Below, piece after piece: positions 29,160-39,593 of a stretch of 64,000 nucleotides of DNA (its first letter is position 1; each line of letters begins with the position of its first letter). This DNA is from Brasenia schreberi (taxonomy: Eukaryota; Streptophyta; Magnoliopsida; Nymphaeales; Cabombaceae): contig JAYKKT010000090.1 in NCBI GenBank assembly GCA_036023115.1, positions 33,720,001 through 33,784,000 on the forward strand, in the 5' to 3' direction. The notes under the pieces were generated by a model. It saw nothing but the letters and a program-made list of their open reading frames with translations. It did no database searches and was not told the DNA's origin. The position numbers were made by a program, and so were the translations under genes.

Positions 29160-29400
29160 CAACGATTCTAATCAAAACCGAACCAGACTAAGAACCAGTG
29201 AAACTGGAACCAGAACTCACTTGGTCTGGTTCTGGTTTCACCTTTTCCACAACCAAAACCGACGTTCCAGTTCCGGTAATTTTTTCAAAAAAAATATTGA
29301 AATTTAATTTTTTAATAAAATAAATGGTTCCAAACTCAAACCAGAGTCGCCGATAAGGGTTCCAGGTTCCAAGTTAACCAGAACGGAACATATCTATGTG
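29160..29400. mobile_element. MITE-like AACCGG-rich element (copy 2)
   Basis: It has the same composition as 24737-25005: AACCAGAACTC, GGTTCTGGTTTCACC, an AT-rich centre (about 29280-29330) and a GGTTCCAGGTTCC arm. Confidence 0.5.
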
Positions 29401-30077
29401 GGCACCCTTCAGCCATTTGTCGACCTACAGATTGATACCCTTTTAAACTCATTCGTCAATAATTGGAATCCTCTCTGCAGTTTTCCTTTTCCTACAACGA
29501 ATGAAATAGACGTAGGCGCCATTGCTTAAACTTTATCCGGTATGAGTCTTGTAGTGCATATACAACAGGAATGCTAAAAAAAAAATTAAATTCATGGTTT
29601 TAATAGGCCACAATAAATCTCGAAAATAATTACTCTATTTTGTTATGTATGGTTGCCCTTTTCCAAATTTCGTACAAATTTTAACCTTTTAATATTTTAC
29701 TTATCAATTCTGTTTAAAAGCCATGAGGTACTGCCAGAGTGTCTCGAGGATCGTAGTTTTGGAAATATCGTGAGATTTTCCCGACAACGGAATTTGGAGG
29801 CTGGTTAAAGCAATAAAGTGACTCGTTGTGGCCTCTTCTTCAAATGCTTAGATCCAATTCCATGATTCATTCTGAGCTTGTCTTAGGCACCACCATCCTC
29901 AGATTCAGGTCGGGTATCGGGTCAAAGAGCAGCCCACGTGCACTTGTACTTGGCACCATGCACGCCCTCGCTGTGCAAGATAGGGTTTCTGGAATGAGCG
30001 CTCAGCAGCATCAGACCAGGCTATATCTATTCATATATAAAAAAAAATATAGAGAGAATATATATATATATATATAT

Positions 30078-30123
<46 letters not shown>

Positions 30124-30854
30124 CAGGCTGTTTGCGCGTAAAGTGCAGTGCCCGTACACCAGTAGAGACAATCCTCATAAAAGTGACTTGATAAGGCCCC
30201 TTGATCTTCACCCTCAAATACAGATTCTTTTATCTGTTTTGATCGAAGCAACCAAAAAATAGCAGCCGTACATCACCAAAATAGACGGTGTAGATTTAAG
30301 AGCAGATGTGGTTCAGAAGTATATATATATATGCCCTCTTTAAGTTTGTTCTCTGAATCATTATCAGATTGGTAAAACACCAAAGGGAAGCATCAAAAAG
30401 GTTGAGTGATGTACCCAATCCCCAAGTACAAAATTCTGGAAGCAAGAAGGATAAATTACTACTGTTCCAATTTTGGTAATTCCTTTGATCAGCCAAAACG
30501 GAAGTGCTGCAAAATCCATTCAGGATCATTACTGCTTCCTTTTGGTTCTTTTTCCTCATGTCCTCCCAATTCCTTTCTCTTCTTTGAAATAAACGGCCAC
30601 ATTGCTAGTGAATCATTTATGCATTGGTTCATCGATGTTGTTACTGTTATCATCTTAATTTAATCTAATACCTGGAAGAGAGAGATTGATATTTTCATTG
30701 CCGTTCGTGAACAACAATTCATGGAAATCTGCTAAGGATGAGGCTATGGGTCTATACTTGATGATCAAGCCAATCCCTTGAATTGGGAAGATATCCAAAA
30801 TGGGATATGGGTTTACTAAAAAAAGATTAAAACCATGTTCTACAACAATCACTT
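29401..30854. other. intergenic DNA with a (TA)n(GA)n microsatellite
   Basis: No gene is recognised. A (TA)n, GATA, (GA)n compound tract lies at 30059-30121. The word ACTGCCAGAGTGT near 29730 recurs near 40245 next to another GAGGAT word, suggesting a shared dispersed repeat. Confidence 0.45.
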
Positions 30855-31466
30855 TGGAGGTTATATTTAAATACTTAGGATCAATTTTTCAAAGTGATAG
30901 AAGAATTGATAGAGATGTTATGTATAGAATTAATGTTGGTTGGTTAAAATGAAGAGGAGCATAAAGTATTCTTTGTGATAAGAAGATATCATTAAAGTTA
31001 AAAGGTAAATATTATAGAGCACCAATTAGACCTGCCATGTTTTATGGTTATGAGTGTTGGGCAGTTAATCATCAACATGTACAAAAGATGTTTGTGATAG
31101 AAATGAAGATATTGAGATGGATGAGTGGTCATACAAGAAAAGACCGTATATAATAAGGTTATTAGAAATAAATTATGTGTGGCACCAATAGAGGATAAAA
31201 TGAGAGAATAATGTTTAAGGTGGTTTGGACATATGGAAAGAAGATCAAAAGAAGAACCTTTAAGAAGGTATGAAAAACTAGATTTTGAAAGTATTAAAAG
31301 AGGTAGAGGACGATCACAAAAGTGTTGGAAAGAAACAATAAAGAATGATCTGCCTTATTGTGAGTTAACGGCTAACATGACATATGATAGGGCTTTGTGA
31401 AAACAAAGAATCCATGTAGTTGACCCCGTCTAGTATGGAAAAAGGCTTATTTGTTGTTGTTGTTGT
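30855..31466 (+). mobile_element. 5'-truncated RTE LINE copy
   Basis: It matches the last roughly 190 codons and the 3' UTR of the intact LINE, in plus orientation. It runs from the FKYLGSIFQ-type stretch, through the [17 protein letters not shown] and RGR motifs, to GACCCCGTCTAGTATGG and a (TTG)n tail at about 31448-31466. Several in-frame stops and frameshifts make it inactive. 5' truncation is the usual outcome of LINE insertion. Confidence 0.9.
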
Positions 31467-32337
31467 ATAAGTTTGAAAATTTGGATGAACATGACCCTCA
31501 ATGATCATATCCAATTAACTTTGAACGTGCTTCCAAGGTCACTTACATGTCTAATTCTCACTTTAAATGATCATTCTATATCTTTAGAAGCAACATTAAA
31601 TTGCTTTAGTAAAAAAAAGCAAACCAAAGGGCACAATATATACATGCTCTACTTTAAGGCCTGAGCTCACATGCAACTATATACGCAAGGAAATTATGGA
31701 TCTCTTTTAAACGACTTAAAAATTTCCGCACGAGGTGTGTACGTAGACCACCCTTTGTAAAACTCCAAAAATTACAGCTAATGCCGGGAGGAAACTTCAT
31801 TGAACTTTGACTTGTTGAGGGTTTCTGCATAAACATATAAAAGAAAAGAAAAGGGTTTCTCCAGATGTATTAAACAAGAAATTTCTTGGTTTTATGAAGA
31901 TAGTCTTGTATGGAGTATCATGTAGCACGGTTTTGGATGGTCTAACCAAGAAAAACAAAATTCTTTTGAAGTGAAAGGTACTGGTGCGCACAAATTCGAG
32001 AATGTATATTCTTCATTTTACCTTCAACGAGAAAGGGAGGAGTACCTCTTCTCTGCACTTGCTGTCATCACAGTACTGTCCATCCCATCTACTTCCCTTG
32101 AGCGTTTTGAATGCGTACCATTCCGTGCTGTTCTAAGAACATCGGGTCCCGCCAGCCAGCTGCACGAAACATGTACAATTCCGTGCTATCCCATGGTCCA
32201 TGGTCCCACCTCTCTCTCTCAATTATTTTCCCAAGCTGCCATTTTGATAAAAATCACGACTACCACCCATCAATCATCTCCTCAAGATACCACTCTGTGA
32301 TGAAAAAATTACCATAGATCTCTCTCTCTCTCAACCT
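31467..32337. other. upstream region of the DREB gene
   Basis: No gene. This is the 5' flank of the AP2/ERF gene. It ends in a short (CT)n run (about 32319-32332) just before the TATA box. Confidence 0.45.
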
Positions 32338-32346
32338 CTATAAATA
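32338..32346 (+). promoter_or_regulatory. TATA box of the DREB gene
   Basis: CTATAAATA follows a CT-rich stretch. With the usual spacing of about 30 bp, transcription would begin near 32370, past the first in-frame ATG (32366) and before the second (32396). Confidence 0.6.
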
Positions 32347-32395
32347 AGTATAAACTGCCAAGGTAATGTGCCACGCCAATCCAGCAGCGAAGAAG

Positions 32396-32971
32396 ATGGG
32401 AGCTCAAACAGAGAATGCCCTTTCTCAAGCAACATCTCGACAGGGACCATCGTTCCGAGGGGTTAGACGCAGGAGCTGGGGCAGCTACGTGTCTGAGATC
32501 CGCGAGCCGAGGAAGAAGACCAGGATCTGGCTCGGCTCCTTTGGCACGCCAGAGATGGCTGCCCGTGCCTATGACGCAGCTGCATTCCACCTTAAAGGCA
32601 GCTCTGCGGTACTTAATTTTCCGGACATGGTGAACTCTCTTCCCCGTCCTCTGTCCTCGTCGCGGCGTGACATTCAATTGGCAGCTGCAAAAGCTGCTTC
32701 AAACTTTCCATTCAGCCAAGTGCAGGTGCCGGAGAGCCCGAACAACGGCGCCGTAGGCTCACCGGAGCAGCACTCTAGCTCTAGCAACACCTGTAGCGAT
32801 AGTTCAATTGCAACAACAGCATCAACATGGGAGTCAGACGCTGAGCTAGTAGCCCTCTTTAGAGAAATTGAAGAGACTCCCCTGTTTAGTCCTGTTCATA
32901 TAATGAACGATTTTGACAACAATGACGGTTTCGGCATTGAAGATTTCCCACTGTATGATTGGATTATGTAA
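32396..32971 (+). CDS. DREB-type AP2/ERF transcription factor (A-4-like)
   Basis: This is a nuclear DNA-binding regulator of DRE/CRT-type promoters. It is intronless, 191 aa from this ATG. The AP2 domain lies at about residues 20-76: [33 protein letters not shown] and LNFP. Val32 and Glu37 correspond to V14 and E19, which mark the DREB side of the family. The tail after LNFP ([17 protein letters not shown]) resembles the A-4 (TINY-like) group. An acidic C-terminus ([11 protein letters not shown], then [19 protein letters not shown]) is a likely activation region. An in-frame ATG at 32366 would add 10 residues, but the TATA position and the better context (AGAAGATGG) favour 32396. Part of the gene is duplicated at 39594-39949. 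Confidence 0.92.
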   Translation: MGAQTENALSQATSRQGPSFRGVRRRSWGSYVSEIREPRKKTRIWLGSFGTPEMAARAYDAAAFHLKGSSAVLNFPDMVNSLPRPLSSSRRDIQLAAAKAASNFPFSQVQVPESPNNGAVGSPEQHSSSSNTCSDSSIATTASTWESDAELVALFREIEETPLFSPVHIMNDFDNNDGFGIEDFPLYDWIM

Positions 32972-33963
32972 TGTAAGTATGCATTATAGCATAACTGTTG
33001 ATATAATTCGAGAATGAATTTTGTGTAACTCCACTGAAGATGTGAATTAAGGAGAGAACCAAGACGTTGCCGACTGTGCGCGACCTAAAACCTCAAAGTT
33101 TCCCCAACCTTGAACGTATATCTTATATTTGGAGTGCACTAAGTTTTAGTGGTTGAGAGGAAAAGGGTCCCTCTGATTCGTTTTTGAAAACGACAGAAAC
33201 AAGCATTGGCGATTGAACTCGAGGGTGCACCTCAACTGTGTAGTGCCATTCCCATTTATTGCTTGTCAAATTATGTGACAATTCAGATGAGCTGGTGGCG
33301 ACTGTTAGCCTCATGTATTTATCTCAAGGGCTTTATTATGCAATTGGGGATTGGGAGCCTTGGAGTTTTGTCAAAGTTGAATGTGTATTTTGTGAATATT
33401 ATTGATTAATTTTGTGGATGAATCAGTAGCTCAACTATAACTCAGTCTTAAATATAAATAAATTTATCAAAATTATCATCACAGCTAAAGAATTACTTAG
33501 CTGCAAGCACCTAGATGTTGCCATGCCTGTGGTTGAACAGGTGTGATTATGGCTTTTTTATTAGAAAATGATAATACAAGTGACATGGATTTTTCGCCTG
33601 TCGTGCATCCTCATCAGCTGAACAATTCAGAGAGATTTAAACAAATTGTAGAACACCTGTCTCGTATCGTCTTAATACTAGACAATATGTATAAACTGAC
33701 AACATTTAAAATTTCTGAACTACAATGTCCTTTATTTTTGAGGGAGATAATTATAAATTTCATCGAATTCTGTTCAGCAGTCTCAGAGGACTTCTTTCTT
33801 AATATTTTCTTGATGAGAAGGAATCTGATTGAGGCATAACCTCCTGGGAAAATCGACCAATTGTACCCACCTGATAGAGCTAAGAGGACCAAACTCTACC
33901 TCCTACAACTCGGCATCTTCTATATGTTCACACCCCTCTGCCACGCGGGTTTGACCCTGCAGT

Positions 33964-33964
<1 letters not shown>
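32972..33964. other. 3' flank of the DREB gene
   Basis: The first 500 bp or so is partly alignable with the flank of the broken copy at about 39950-40215, so it was part of the duplicated segment. An open frame at 33543-33839 has no recognisable family. Confidence 0.45.

Positions 33965-34031
<67 letters not shown>
33965..34031. repeat. (CT)n microsatellite, about 33 units
   Basis: A pure CT run of about 67 bp. Confidence 0.97.
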
Positions 34032-34034
<3 letters not shown>

Positions 34035-34394
34035 GGTAGATGGCGCTAAAGACAACTGAACTATTTCCTTTTTGCTTAAAATTTTCTACTTGTGATATTT
34101 GCTGAAAACCCTCATGCAAGTTCAAACCAATATACGTCGTTGTATATCCTTCGAGAAATGGTGCATCTATCGCCCGAAGTCTAGCTACATGAATCACAGA
34201 AAAGTATATAATGTTATTTGCGGTTGCAAAACTGAATATCTTTTTGTGAACCTAGCAAGAATGTAGAATCTAGAAAAAGCTCTAGTAATCTGTTTCTGAA
34301 ATCACTTACTTTTATAATTAGTTTTCTTAAAGGTCGTTAATAAGGCACAGATCTGTCATGGGTCCGACCGCCACTTTAAAAAGGATAGGAAAAA

Positions 34395-34725
34395 GAGACA
34401 ATAGAAGAGTGTAAAATAAGGAAAAAATATTTAAGAAGGTTTGGACATGTTAAGAAGACTACACGAAGAAAGTTTCATGAGAAGTAAGAAGATACGAGAA
34501 ACTAAATTATAAAAATATATATAAAAAAAGAAAACAACAAAAATATTGGACATACACGATAAACAATGATATAGCTTGTGCTAAGTTAACTAAAATGTTA
34601 GACAAACACAATAAAAAAGGATCTAGCTTATGATGAATTAACTGTTATCATGACACGTGATCAAACTTTATAAAAATAAAGAGTTCCTGTAGCGACCTTA
34701 TGAGAAAAAGGCTTAGTTGTTGCTT
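34395..34725 (+). mobile_element. highly degenerate RTE LINE 3' remnant
   Basis: AAGGTTTGGACATGTTAAGAAG matches the [15 protein letters not shown] stretch, and the right end (GAGAAAAAGGCTTAGTTGTTG) matches the RTE 3' terminus. A stretch of about 55 bp appears twice inside (near 34550 and 34607). Confidence 0.7.
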
Positions 34726-35289
34726 GGGTGGCTTAAGAGATGTTCTATTCCAAAGCATGCGGGCCACATCTTGTGTTTGGACCAGGTAGGTGAAGGCGAC
34801 TATGCCTGTAATTTAATGGCACCAAGTTGTCAAGTACCATTTATTTATTTTTCTAAGGAAATTCGATCTTTATGTTTGGGAATTCTGTAAGGTCTATTCT
34901 TGAATCTCCATTATTAAATTTGAAAACCTGGACTGGACAATTTCTTCTTTAATTGACTGCGACACACCAAAATGGAAGATCTCCAAATTGAATATCTACT
35001 TGGTAGAAAGAATCTTTGATCTTTTTTCTTCGATTACAGGTGTGTGCCCTTGTGGAAGCCTCCCTCGTGAAAGCATACATCCTTATCGAACTCTTCATTA
35101 ATGCCACTTGTGATCTTATTCACTATCAGACCATGGACTCTCAAGTAGGGTAAGACACAAAGAACCTGCCCAACCCGATTCATGGATCTCAGGCTTCTAA
35201 GACCTGCATCCACCTGAGACTGCCAGAACTCCACCCACCGTGACTGAATCAAGTTAATAAAGATATTACTTCCCAAAAGGATTAATATA
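34726..35289. other. intergenic DNA left of the LTR element
   Basis: A minus-strand open frame (35034-35384) runs into the LTR and has no recognisable family, so no gene is called. Confidence 0.45.
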
Positions 35290-35294
35290 AAATC
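35290..35294. repeat. 5-bp target-site duplication (left)
   Basis: AAATC, repeated at 37968-37972 on the other side of the LTR element. Confidence 0.85.
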
Positions 35295-35604
35295 TGTTGG
35301 AAATGCGGATGCGCAGCGGAGATTAAAATCACAAACATAAACGAAGAGGAAATGTTGAGATCGGAGGAAGGGGCGGACCTCCAATGGAGGCCGCCCCCCC
35401 TCTTTCTCTCTCTTTCTTATTCACAGACTCTTCAACCCTAATACAACTTATCAGCCCTTATATAAGGAGCTGTAAAATATAAAATGACCAAAATACCCCT
35501 AGTACAGAAAATTACCAAAATGCCCCTACAGTTTCAGGCGAGTACAATAATACCTAGAAACATAAAACTAACACAAAGCCACTAGATAAACATATTCTTC
35601 AACA
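35295..35604 (-). repeat. 3' LTR (310 bp)
   Basis: It is nearly identical to 37683-37967. A TATA motif (CTTATATAAGG, 35457-35467) reads as TATATAAG on the element strand. It contains an extra 26-nt hairpin-forming segment at 35371-35396. Confidence 0.95.
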
Positions 35605-35617
35605 CCCCCCCTCAAGT
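35605..35617 (-). other. polypurine tract
   Basis: Read on the minus strand it is a run of purines ending in Gs directly before the 3' LTR. This is the usual plus-strand primer for LTR elements. Confidence 0.8.
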
Positions 35618-35872
35618 TGGGAGTGAGATACTTCGAACTCCAAACTTGCCAAACAATCTTCATATCTGGTTGCAACGTTCTTCATCTGTTTTTATCACTG
35701 GTTTAATCTTCAACAGCTTCTTTGGCTGCAATATCTTCAACTCAGCCTTCTTGGCTAATCATATCAAGCAGCATCTCTGGCTGCAATATAAACTTAGCCT
35801 TCTTGGCTAATCATCTCAAGCAGCATCTCTGGCTGCAACATCAACTCAGCCTTCTTGGCTGTAACAATAACA

Positions 35873-36220
35873 AAGCAGCCATCCTGGCCGTCACAATATC
35901 AAAGCAGCCATCCTGGCTGTCATAATCATCAAAGCAACCATCCTGGCTGTCACAATCATCAAAGCAGCCATCCTAGCTGTTATATCAATAAAGTAGCCAT
36001 CCTGGCTGTCACAATCATCAAAGCAGTCATCCTGGCTGTCACAACAATAAAGCAGTCATCCTGGCTGTCACAACAATAAAGCAGTCATCCTGACTGTCAC
36101 ATCAATAAAGCAGCCATCTTGATTGTCACAATCATCAAAGCAGTTATCTTGGCTGTCACATCAATAAAGTAGTCATCCTGGCTGTCACAATCATCAAAGC
36201 AGCCATCCTGGCTGTCATCT
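35873..36220. repeat. 12-unit tandem array, about 29 bp, hairpin in each unit
   Basis: The consensus unit reads AAGCAGCCATCCTGGCTGTC plus an A/T-rich spacer of 8-10 bp. CAGCCA and TGGCTG are complementary around a 3-nt loop, so each unit can fold into a 6-bp stem. Some units change both sides together (the CAGTCA/TGACTG unit near 36090), others only one side. More divergent units (CAGCATCTCTGGCTG, CAGCCTTCTTGGCT) extend left to about 35720. The array lies in the 3' third of the LTR element. Confidence 0.9.
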
Positions 36221-36487
36221 AAAGCAGCATCTATGGCCGCAACAAACTTTTACCAACCTTCATTTTTTTTTTCATTTTTTTTTTCATTTTCTTTTCAAGT
36301 AGCTTTTCATAGCAGCAAATTCCTGCAACCTCACTGTCTATGAATAAAAACATTTTTGAAGTCCTCATAACGGCACTCTTTAGCATATATCTCTTCTCTA
36401 TAAACTTTCTTCATGTTGTTTTTCAAATGAAGACAATTATCACGTACTAATCTCTTCTTTATTCTTTTCTTGAATTTTCATCTCTTA

Positions 36488-36670
36488 GACATTTCTTCAA
36501 ACACATCTTCTTGAGCATTTCATCGAACACTTGATATGCAGGTAAACATCTCTCTTAAGCATTTCATCAAACACTTGTCCTGCAGAATTAAATTTTCTGT
36601 GAAACATTTCATCAAACACTTGATGTGCTGGTGAATATTTCTCTTGAACATTTCATCGAACAATTATCGT
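36488..36670 (-). repeat. PPR-motif-derived tandem repeats, about 40-60 bp
   Basis: On the minus strand the word TGTTTGATGAAATG (or TGTTCGATGAAATG) recurs four times at spacings of about 43-60 bp, followed by AAGAGAGAT-like words. This matches the codons for VFDEM...KRD in the PPR piece of the same element. The units are not all in frame with each other, so they are expanded non-coding copies. Confidence 0.75.
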
Positions 36671-36674
36671 GCAT

Positions 36675-36890
36675 CACTTTTAGATTTCGAAAGCTGATGG
36701 TTTGCCGAATGATCTGATTGAATATGAAACTGCCAATGGACTAGAAAGCACGACAGAGAAAATAACTCAGCCTTACAAGGATGTTTTAGTCCTTTTCCTG
36801 TATCCAGGTCTTCACCGTACAATCATTACCAAGAGCACCATATGCCATCATGTTCTCTGTAGGATGCAGGATACCGAGATGACAACATGA
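36675..36890 (+). other. open segment inside the LTR element, origin unknown
   Basis: The plus strand is open for about 70 codons (ADGLPNDLIEYETANGLEST and onward), opposite to the other captured pieces. I do not recognise the family. It may be a third host gene piece or chance. Confidence 0.25.
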
Positions 36891-36895
36891 CCCTC

Positions 36896-37174
36896 CATAC
36901 ACAAAACTGTGCTGAGCCCGAAGAAGTCGAGAACTTCAGCAACTTGGTCTGCTAAATCGTCAACAGGAGGAGTTGGGACATCACATGATATGGCAGCTAC
37001 GCCCAACTCATGTCCAGGTGGATCAATCTGATAGAAGTTATCATGCAGCAATGAAGCAGCTTCTGGGCAGAAAAGTAATCCTTGGAAATATGACATATGG
37101 TTCAAAGCAATATCAGGATACGTGACAAGGGCTGGCTTATCTATATCACCAAATACTAATACAGAAACAGGCTG
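36896..37174 (-). pseudogene. captured NDL/SF21 (NDR-family) gene fragment
   Basis: About 93 codons match the N-terminal part of plant N-MYC downregulated-like proteins: [59 protein letters not shown]. Known NDL proteins are about 350 aa with an alpha/beta-hydrolase fold and help G-protein and auxin signalling. Here only residues from about 30 to 125 remain, a few residues are missing after NF, and similarity stops abruptly after LCM. It lies in sense with the element and reads as one block without introns, as expected for capture through RNA. It is not a functional gene. Confidence 0.85.
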
Positions 37175-37264
37175 CAACATCTCTAAGAAAACATTCACTG
37201 CATTTCATCCCCTCTAAGTCATTTTATGAAACATTTCTCGAATAAGTAAAATACTATCAGATTT

Positions 37265-37499
37265 CGCGTGCATGACCGCAGGTAGAATGCTTGCCCTTGT
37301 GCCTGCATACGGCATCATGTCCTTGCAAAGCCCCAAAGCTTCTACAAACTGACCATTCTATGCATAACCAGCGAGCAGGAAATTCTATGAGACAACATCT
37401 CGATGAGGCATTTCATCGAACACTTTACATGCGTAGACAACAGACCCGATACAAGAATAGGCCCTCATGAGTTTGATGCCTGCTCTCCTTGAAGGTGTT
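37265..37499 (-). pseudogene. captured PPR gene fragment
   Basis: About 78 codons on the element strand match PLS-type pentatricopeptide repeat proteins: GIKLMRAYSCIG, ACKVFDEMPHRDVVS, NFLLAGYA, NGQFVEALGLCKDMM, LPAVMHA. Two in-frame TAG codons replace an expected Trp (VVSWN) and Gln (GYAQNG), so it is dead as a protein. PPR proteins bind organellar RNA. The fragment is separated from the NDL piece by about 90 bp that again contains an ATGAAAT word related to the PPR motif. Confidence 0.85.
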
Positions 37500-37668
37500 T
37501 GCTAGGGTTACTCCGCCTCGGGTCAGGCCTGGATCTACTCATTTGAAGGGATGCAGTGAAAGAGAAAAAATCTTGTCAATAGAAGTGATAATACCAAATC
37601 AGAAGCGACCGCAACGGCCGACAGCCGAGACACGACGACTAACTGCTATTGCTCCCAACGAGCGAAAT

Positions 37669-37681
37669 AGGCTTTGATACC
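37669..37681 (-). other. primer-binding site, initiator-Met tRNA type
   Basis: TGGTATCAAAGCC on the minus strand, two bases from the 5' LTR. The canonical plant site is TGGTATCAGAGC, so there is one difference. Confidence 0.85.
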
Positions 37682-37682
37682 A

Positions 37683-37967
37683 TGTTGGAAACGCGGATAC
37701 GCAGCGGAGATTAAAATCACAAACATAAACGAAGAGGAAATGTTGAGATCGGAGGAGGCCCCCTCTTTCTCTCTCTTTCCTATTTACAGACTCTTCAACC
37801 CTAATACAACTTATCAGCCCTTATATAAGGAGCTGTAAAACGTAAAATGACCAAAATACTCCTAGTACAGAAAATTACCAAAATACCCCTACAATTTCGG
37901 GCGAGTACAATAATACCTAGAAACATAAAACTAACACAAAGACACTAGATAAACATATTCTTCAACA
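37683..37967 (-). repeat. 5' LTR (285 bp)
   Basis: The partner of 35295-35604. Its TATA motif is at 37820-37830. It lacks the hairpin segment present in the other LTR. Confidence 0.95.
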
Positions 37968-37972
37968 AAATC
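37968..37972. repeat. 5-bp target-site duplication (right)
   Basis: AAATC, matching 35290-35294. Confidence 0.85.
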
Positions 37973-39593
37973 ATATAGGCCACATATCAAATACTAGTTT
38001 CATTTTTAAGATCACGTATGTTGGATTTCATGTTAATTAAAGTTGAGTTAATTAAACTCATGTGCATTAATAACGTTTAATCCATGCTTAATATCCCTAA
38101 ATATTCAATTGATGACATTTTTAGGGCTTGGCCTTGCAATTAAATACTCTCTCTCATCCGATCATAGTGTCTTCTGCACGCGGTGACTGCTCCTTCCCAT
38201 CCTTTTTCTATGGCTATGGCTTTGTGTTGTCCTAGGAGGAAAGCATAGGTACTCGTACGTACTCTATAGCAGGGTGCTGATTTCTTTAATGCAAGTCCAC
38301 AAAGGCAACTCATACAAATAAGTTTTCTTTTTTTATTATAGTTTGCTTATATTTCCCATATGATTTGTTTATGGCTTACTTTGGATCTCCAACCGTTATT
38401 GATTGGAACATATTTATAATTGTTGAATATTGATTTATTATGAATGTATTTCTACATTTGTTTACAACAATCTTTACAACAATGTATCATATGGATCAGT
38501 GATTGCAAGACAGATTTGAACATACACAAAAACCGAGAAACACGTCTGCACCCAATTCCGGCTGTTGTCATTAAGCCTATTCCGACCTCAAATACTAATT
38601 TCTCCCATCACCTCTTGCCTGAAAGAATCCATGTGACATGAAGGACTATAAATCCGGACCGGCCTTAATGACAAGTACACTATAGTACCGCCCCTCGCAA
38701 CATGGGTCGGTTCTTAACCCACCTAGATTTCTGTCGGGTACGAATTGGGTACCTTCAGGTCAGGTTGGGATTGCCATTCCTACTCTAAATTTACTTTCAT
38801 AAATGAGGTGTGATTTTGGATAATTCATCTTTTGTGAGTCCTCGGAGAAGGACCATCAATGCCAATGTCCAGTTATAATATCAGCCCAAAGAAGAAAAAT
38901 GATGTCAATGCGAGATATATACGTAATCAATGTGGAGCTTCAAAATTACCAACAACGTTAAACCTACCAAACACAAGAAAGCAGTAAAAACTTGATATTT
39001 AGAAGCACAAAGAAATTTTCAATTTCCTAAAACATTCACTCAGGTTCCCGATAAAGATAGGAGTTTATATGACTTTTCAAATTAGGTAATGAAGCCCATA
39101 TTCATATACTTGACTTTGTGATTATAATACACTTGAGTTAATTGGCCAAATTTTGTCGAAAAAAAGTGTGAAATTAACATAAATGTAAAGCTAGATCGAT
39201 GGAGGCAAACTCGACTTTTTTAACTGATTAATCGAAGATATAGTTGTAGTTTATCCAAAATTAAGTTGTTTTCTATGATTCTTAAATCCTTAGTCATGTT
39301 TCCATGAAATATTAACTTTTAACAAGGCCGTTCCCACATACTGAATGCTGTTTACTGCCCGCTATATCAATGCCCCAGATGAAATTTCGAAAGGGGATAC
39401 TGTCTTTAAAGATTCCAAAAGGGTCTCATACTCACCTTAGCCTGGTCATAATCCACACATCCTTTTGCATGCCATTACATCCCCATATCGCCGGAAAGTG
39501 TCGATTAAGGTGTTTTTCGCGTCAACACCTGGATCCGGCGGAGCTCGTCTGTCATGCCTGAGATGGCTCACACCTCAGGGGCAACCACTCTGA
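37973..39593. other. intergenic DNA, no gene recognised
   Basis: A G/C-richer block at about 38645-38790 with GGACCGGCC and GGGTCGGTTC words looks like a dispersed repeat. Nothing else can be supported. Confidence 0.45.

Larger units (their letters stand above)
35295..37967 (-). mobile_element. non-autonomous LTR retrotransposon carrying host gene pieces
   Basis: The element is 2673 bp, minus orientation, bounded by AAATC. Two LTRs (35295-35604 and 37683-37967) begin TG and end CA when read on the minus strand. Inside the 5' LTR lies a primer-binding site, TGGTATCAAAGCC (37669-37681), matching initiator-Met tRNA. Next to the 3' LTR is a polypurine tract (TTGAGGGGGGGTG, about 35604-35617). 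The 2.08-kb interior has no gag, protease, integrase or RT motif, so it depends on another element. It holds, in its own 5'-to-3' order, a leader, a PPR gene piece, an NDL/SF21 gene piece, a small array of PPR-motif repeats and a hairpin-repeat array. The LTRs differ by about 11 substitutions (10 transitions) plus one 25-bp indel, so the insertion is fairly young but not new. Confidence 0.92.

Noticed and set aside
32309..32677. Minus-strand frame of 122 codons
   Set aside because: It is an antisense shadow of the AP2 domain.
35722..36079. Plus-strand frames with repeated SWLS or HPGCHNHQ words
   Set aside because: They are translations of the hairpin array; unit lengths of 29 and 30 bp shift the frame.
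35873..36220. CRISPR-like regular array of palindromic repeats
   Set aside because: Units are contiguous with short, similar spacers, lie inside a plant LTR retrotransposon and have no cas genes. It is a tandem repeat.
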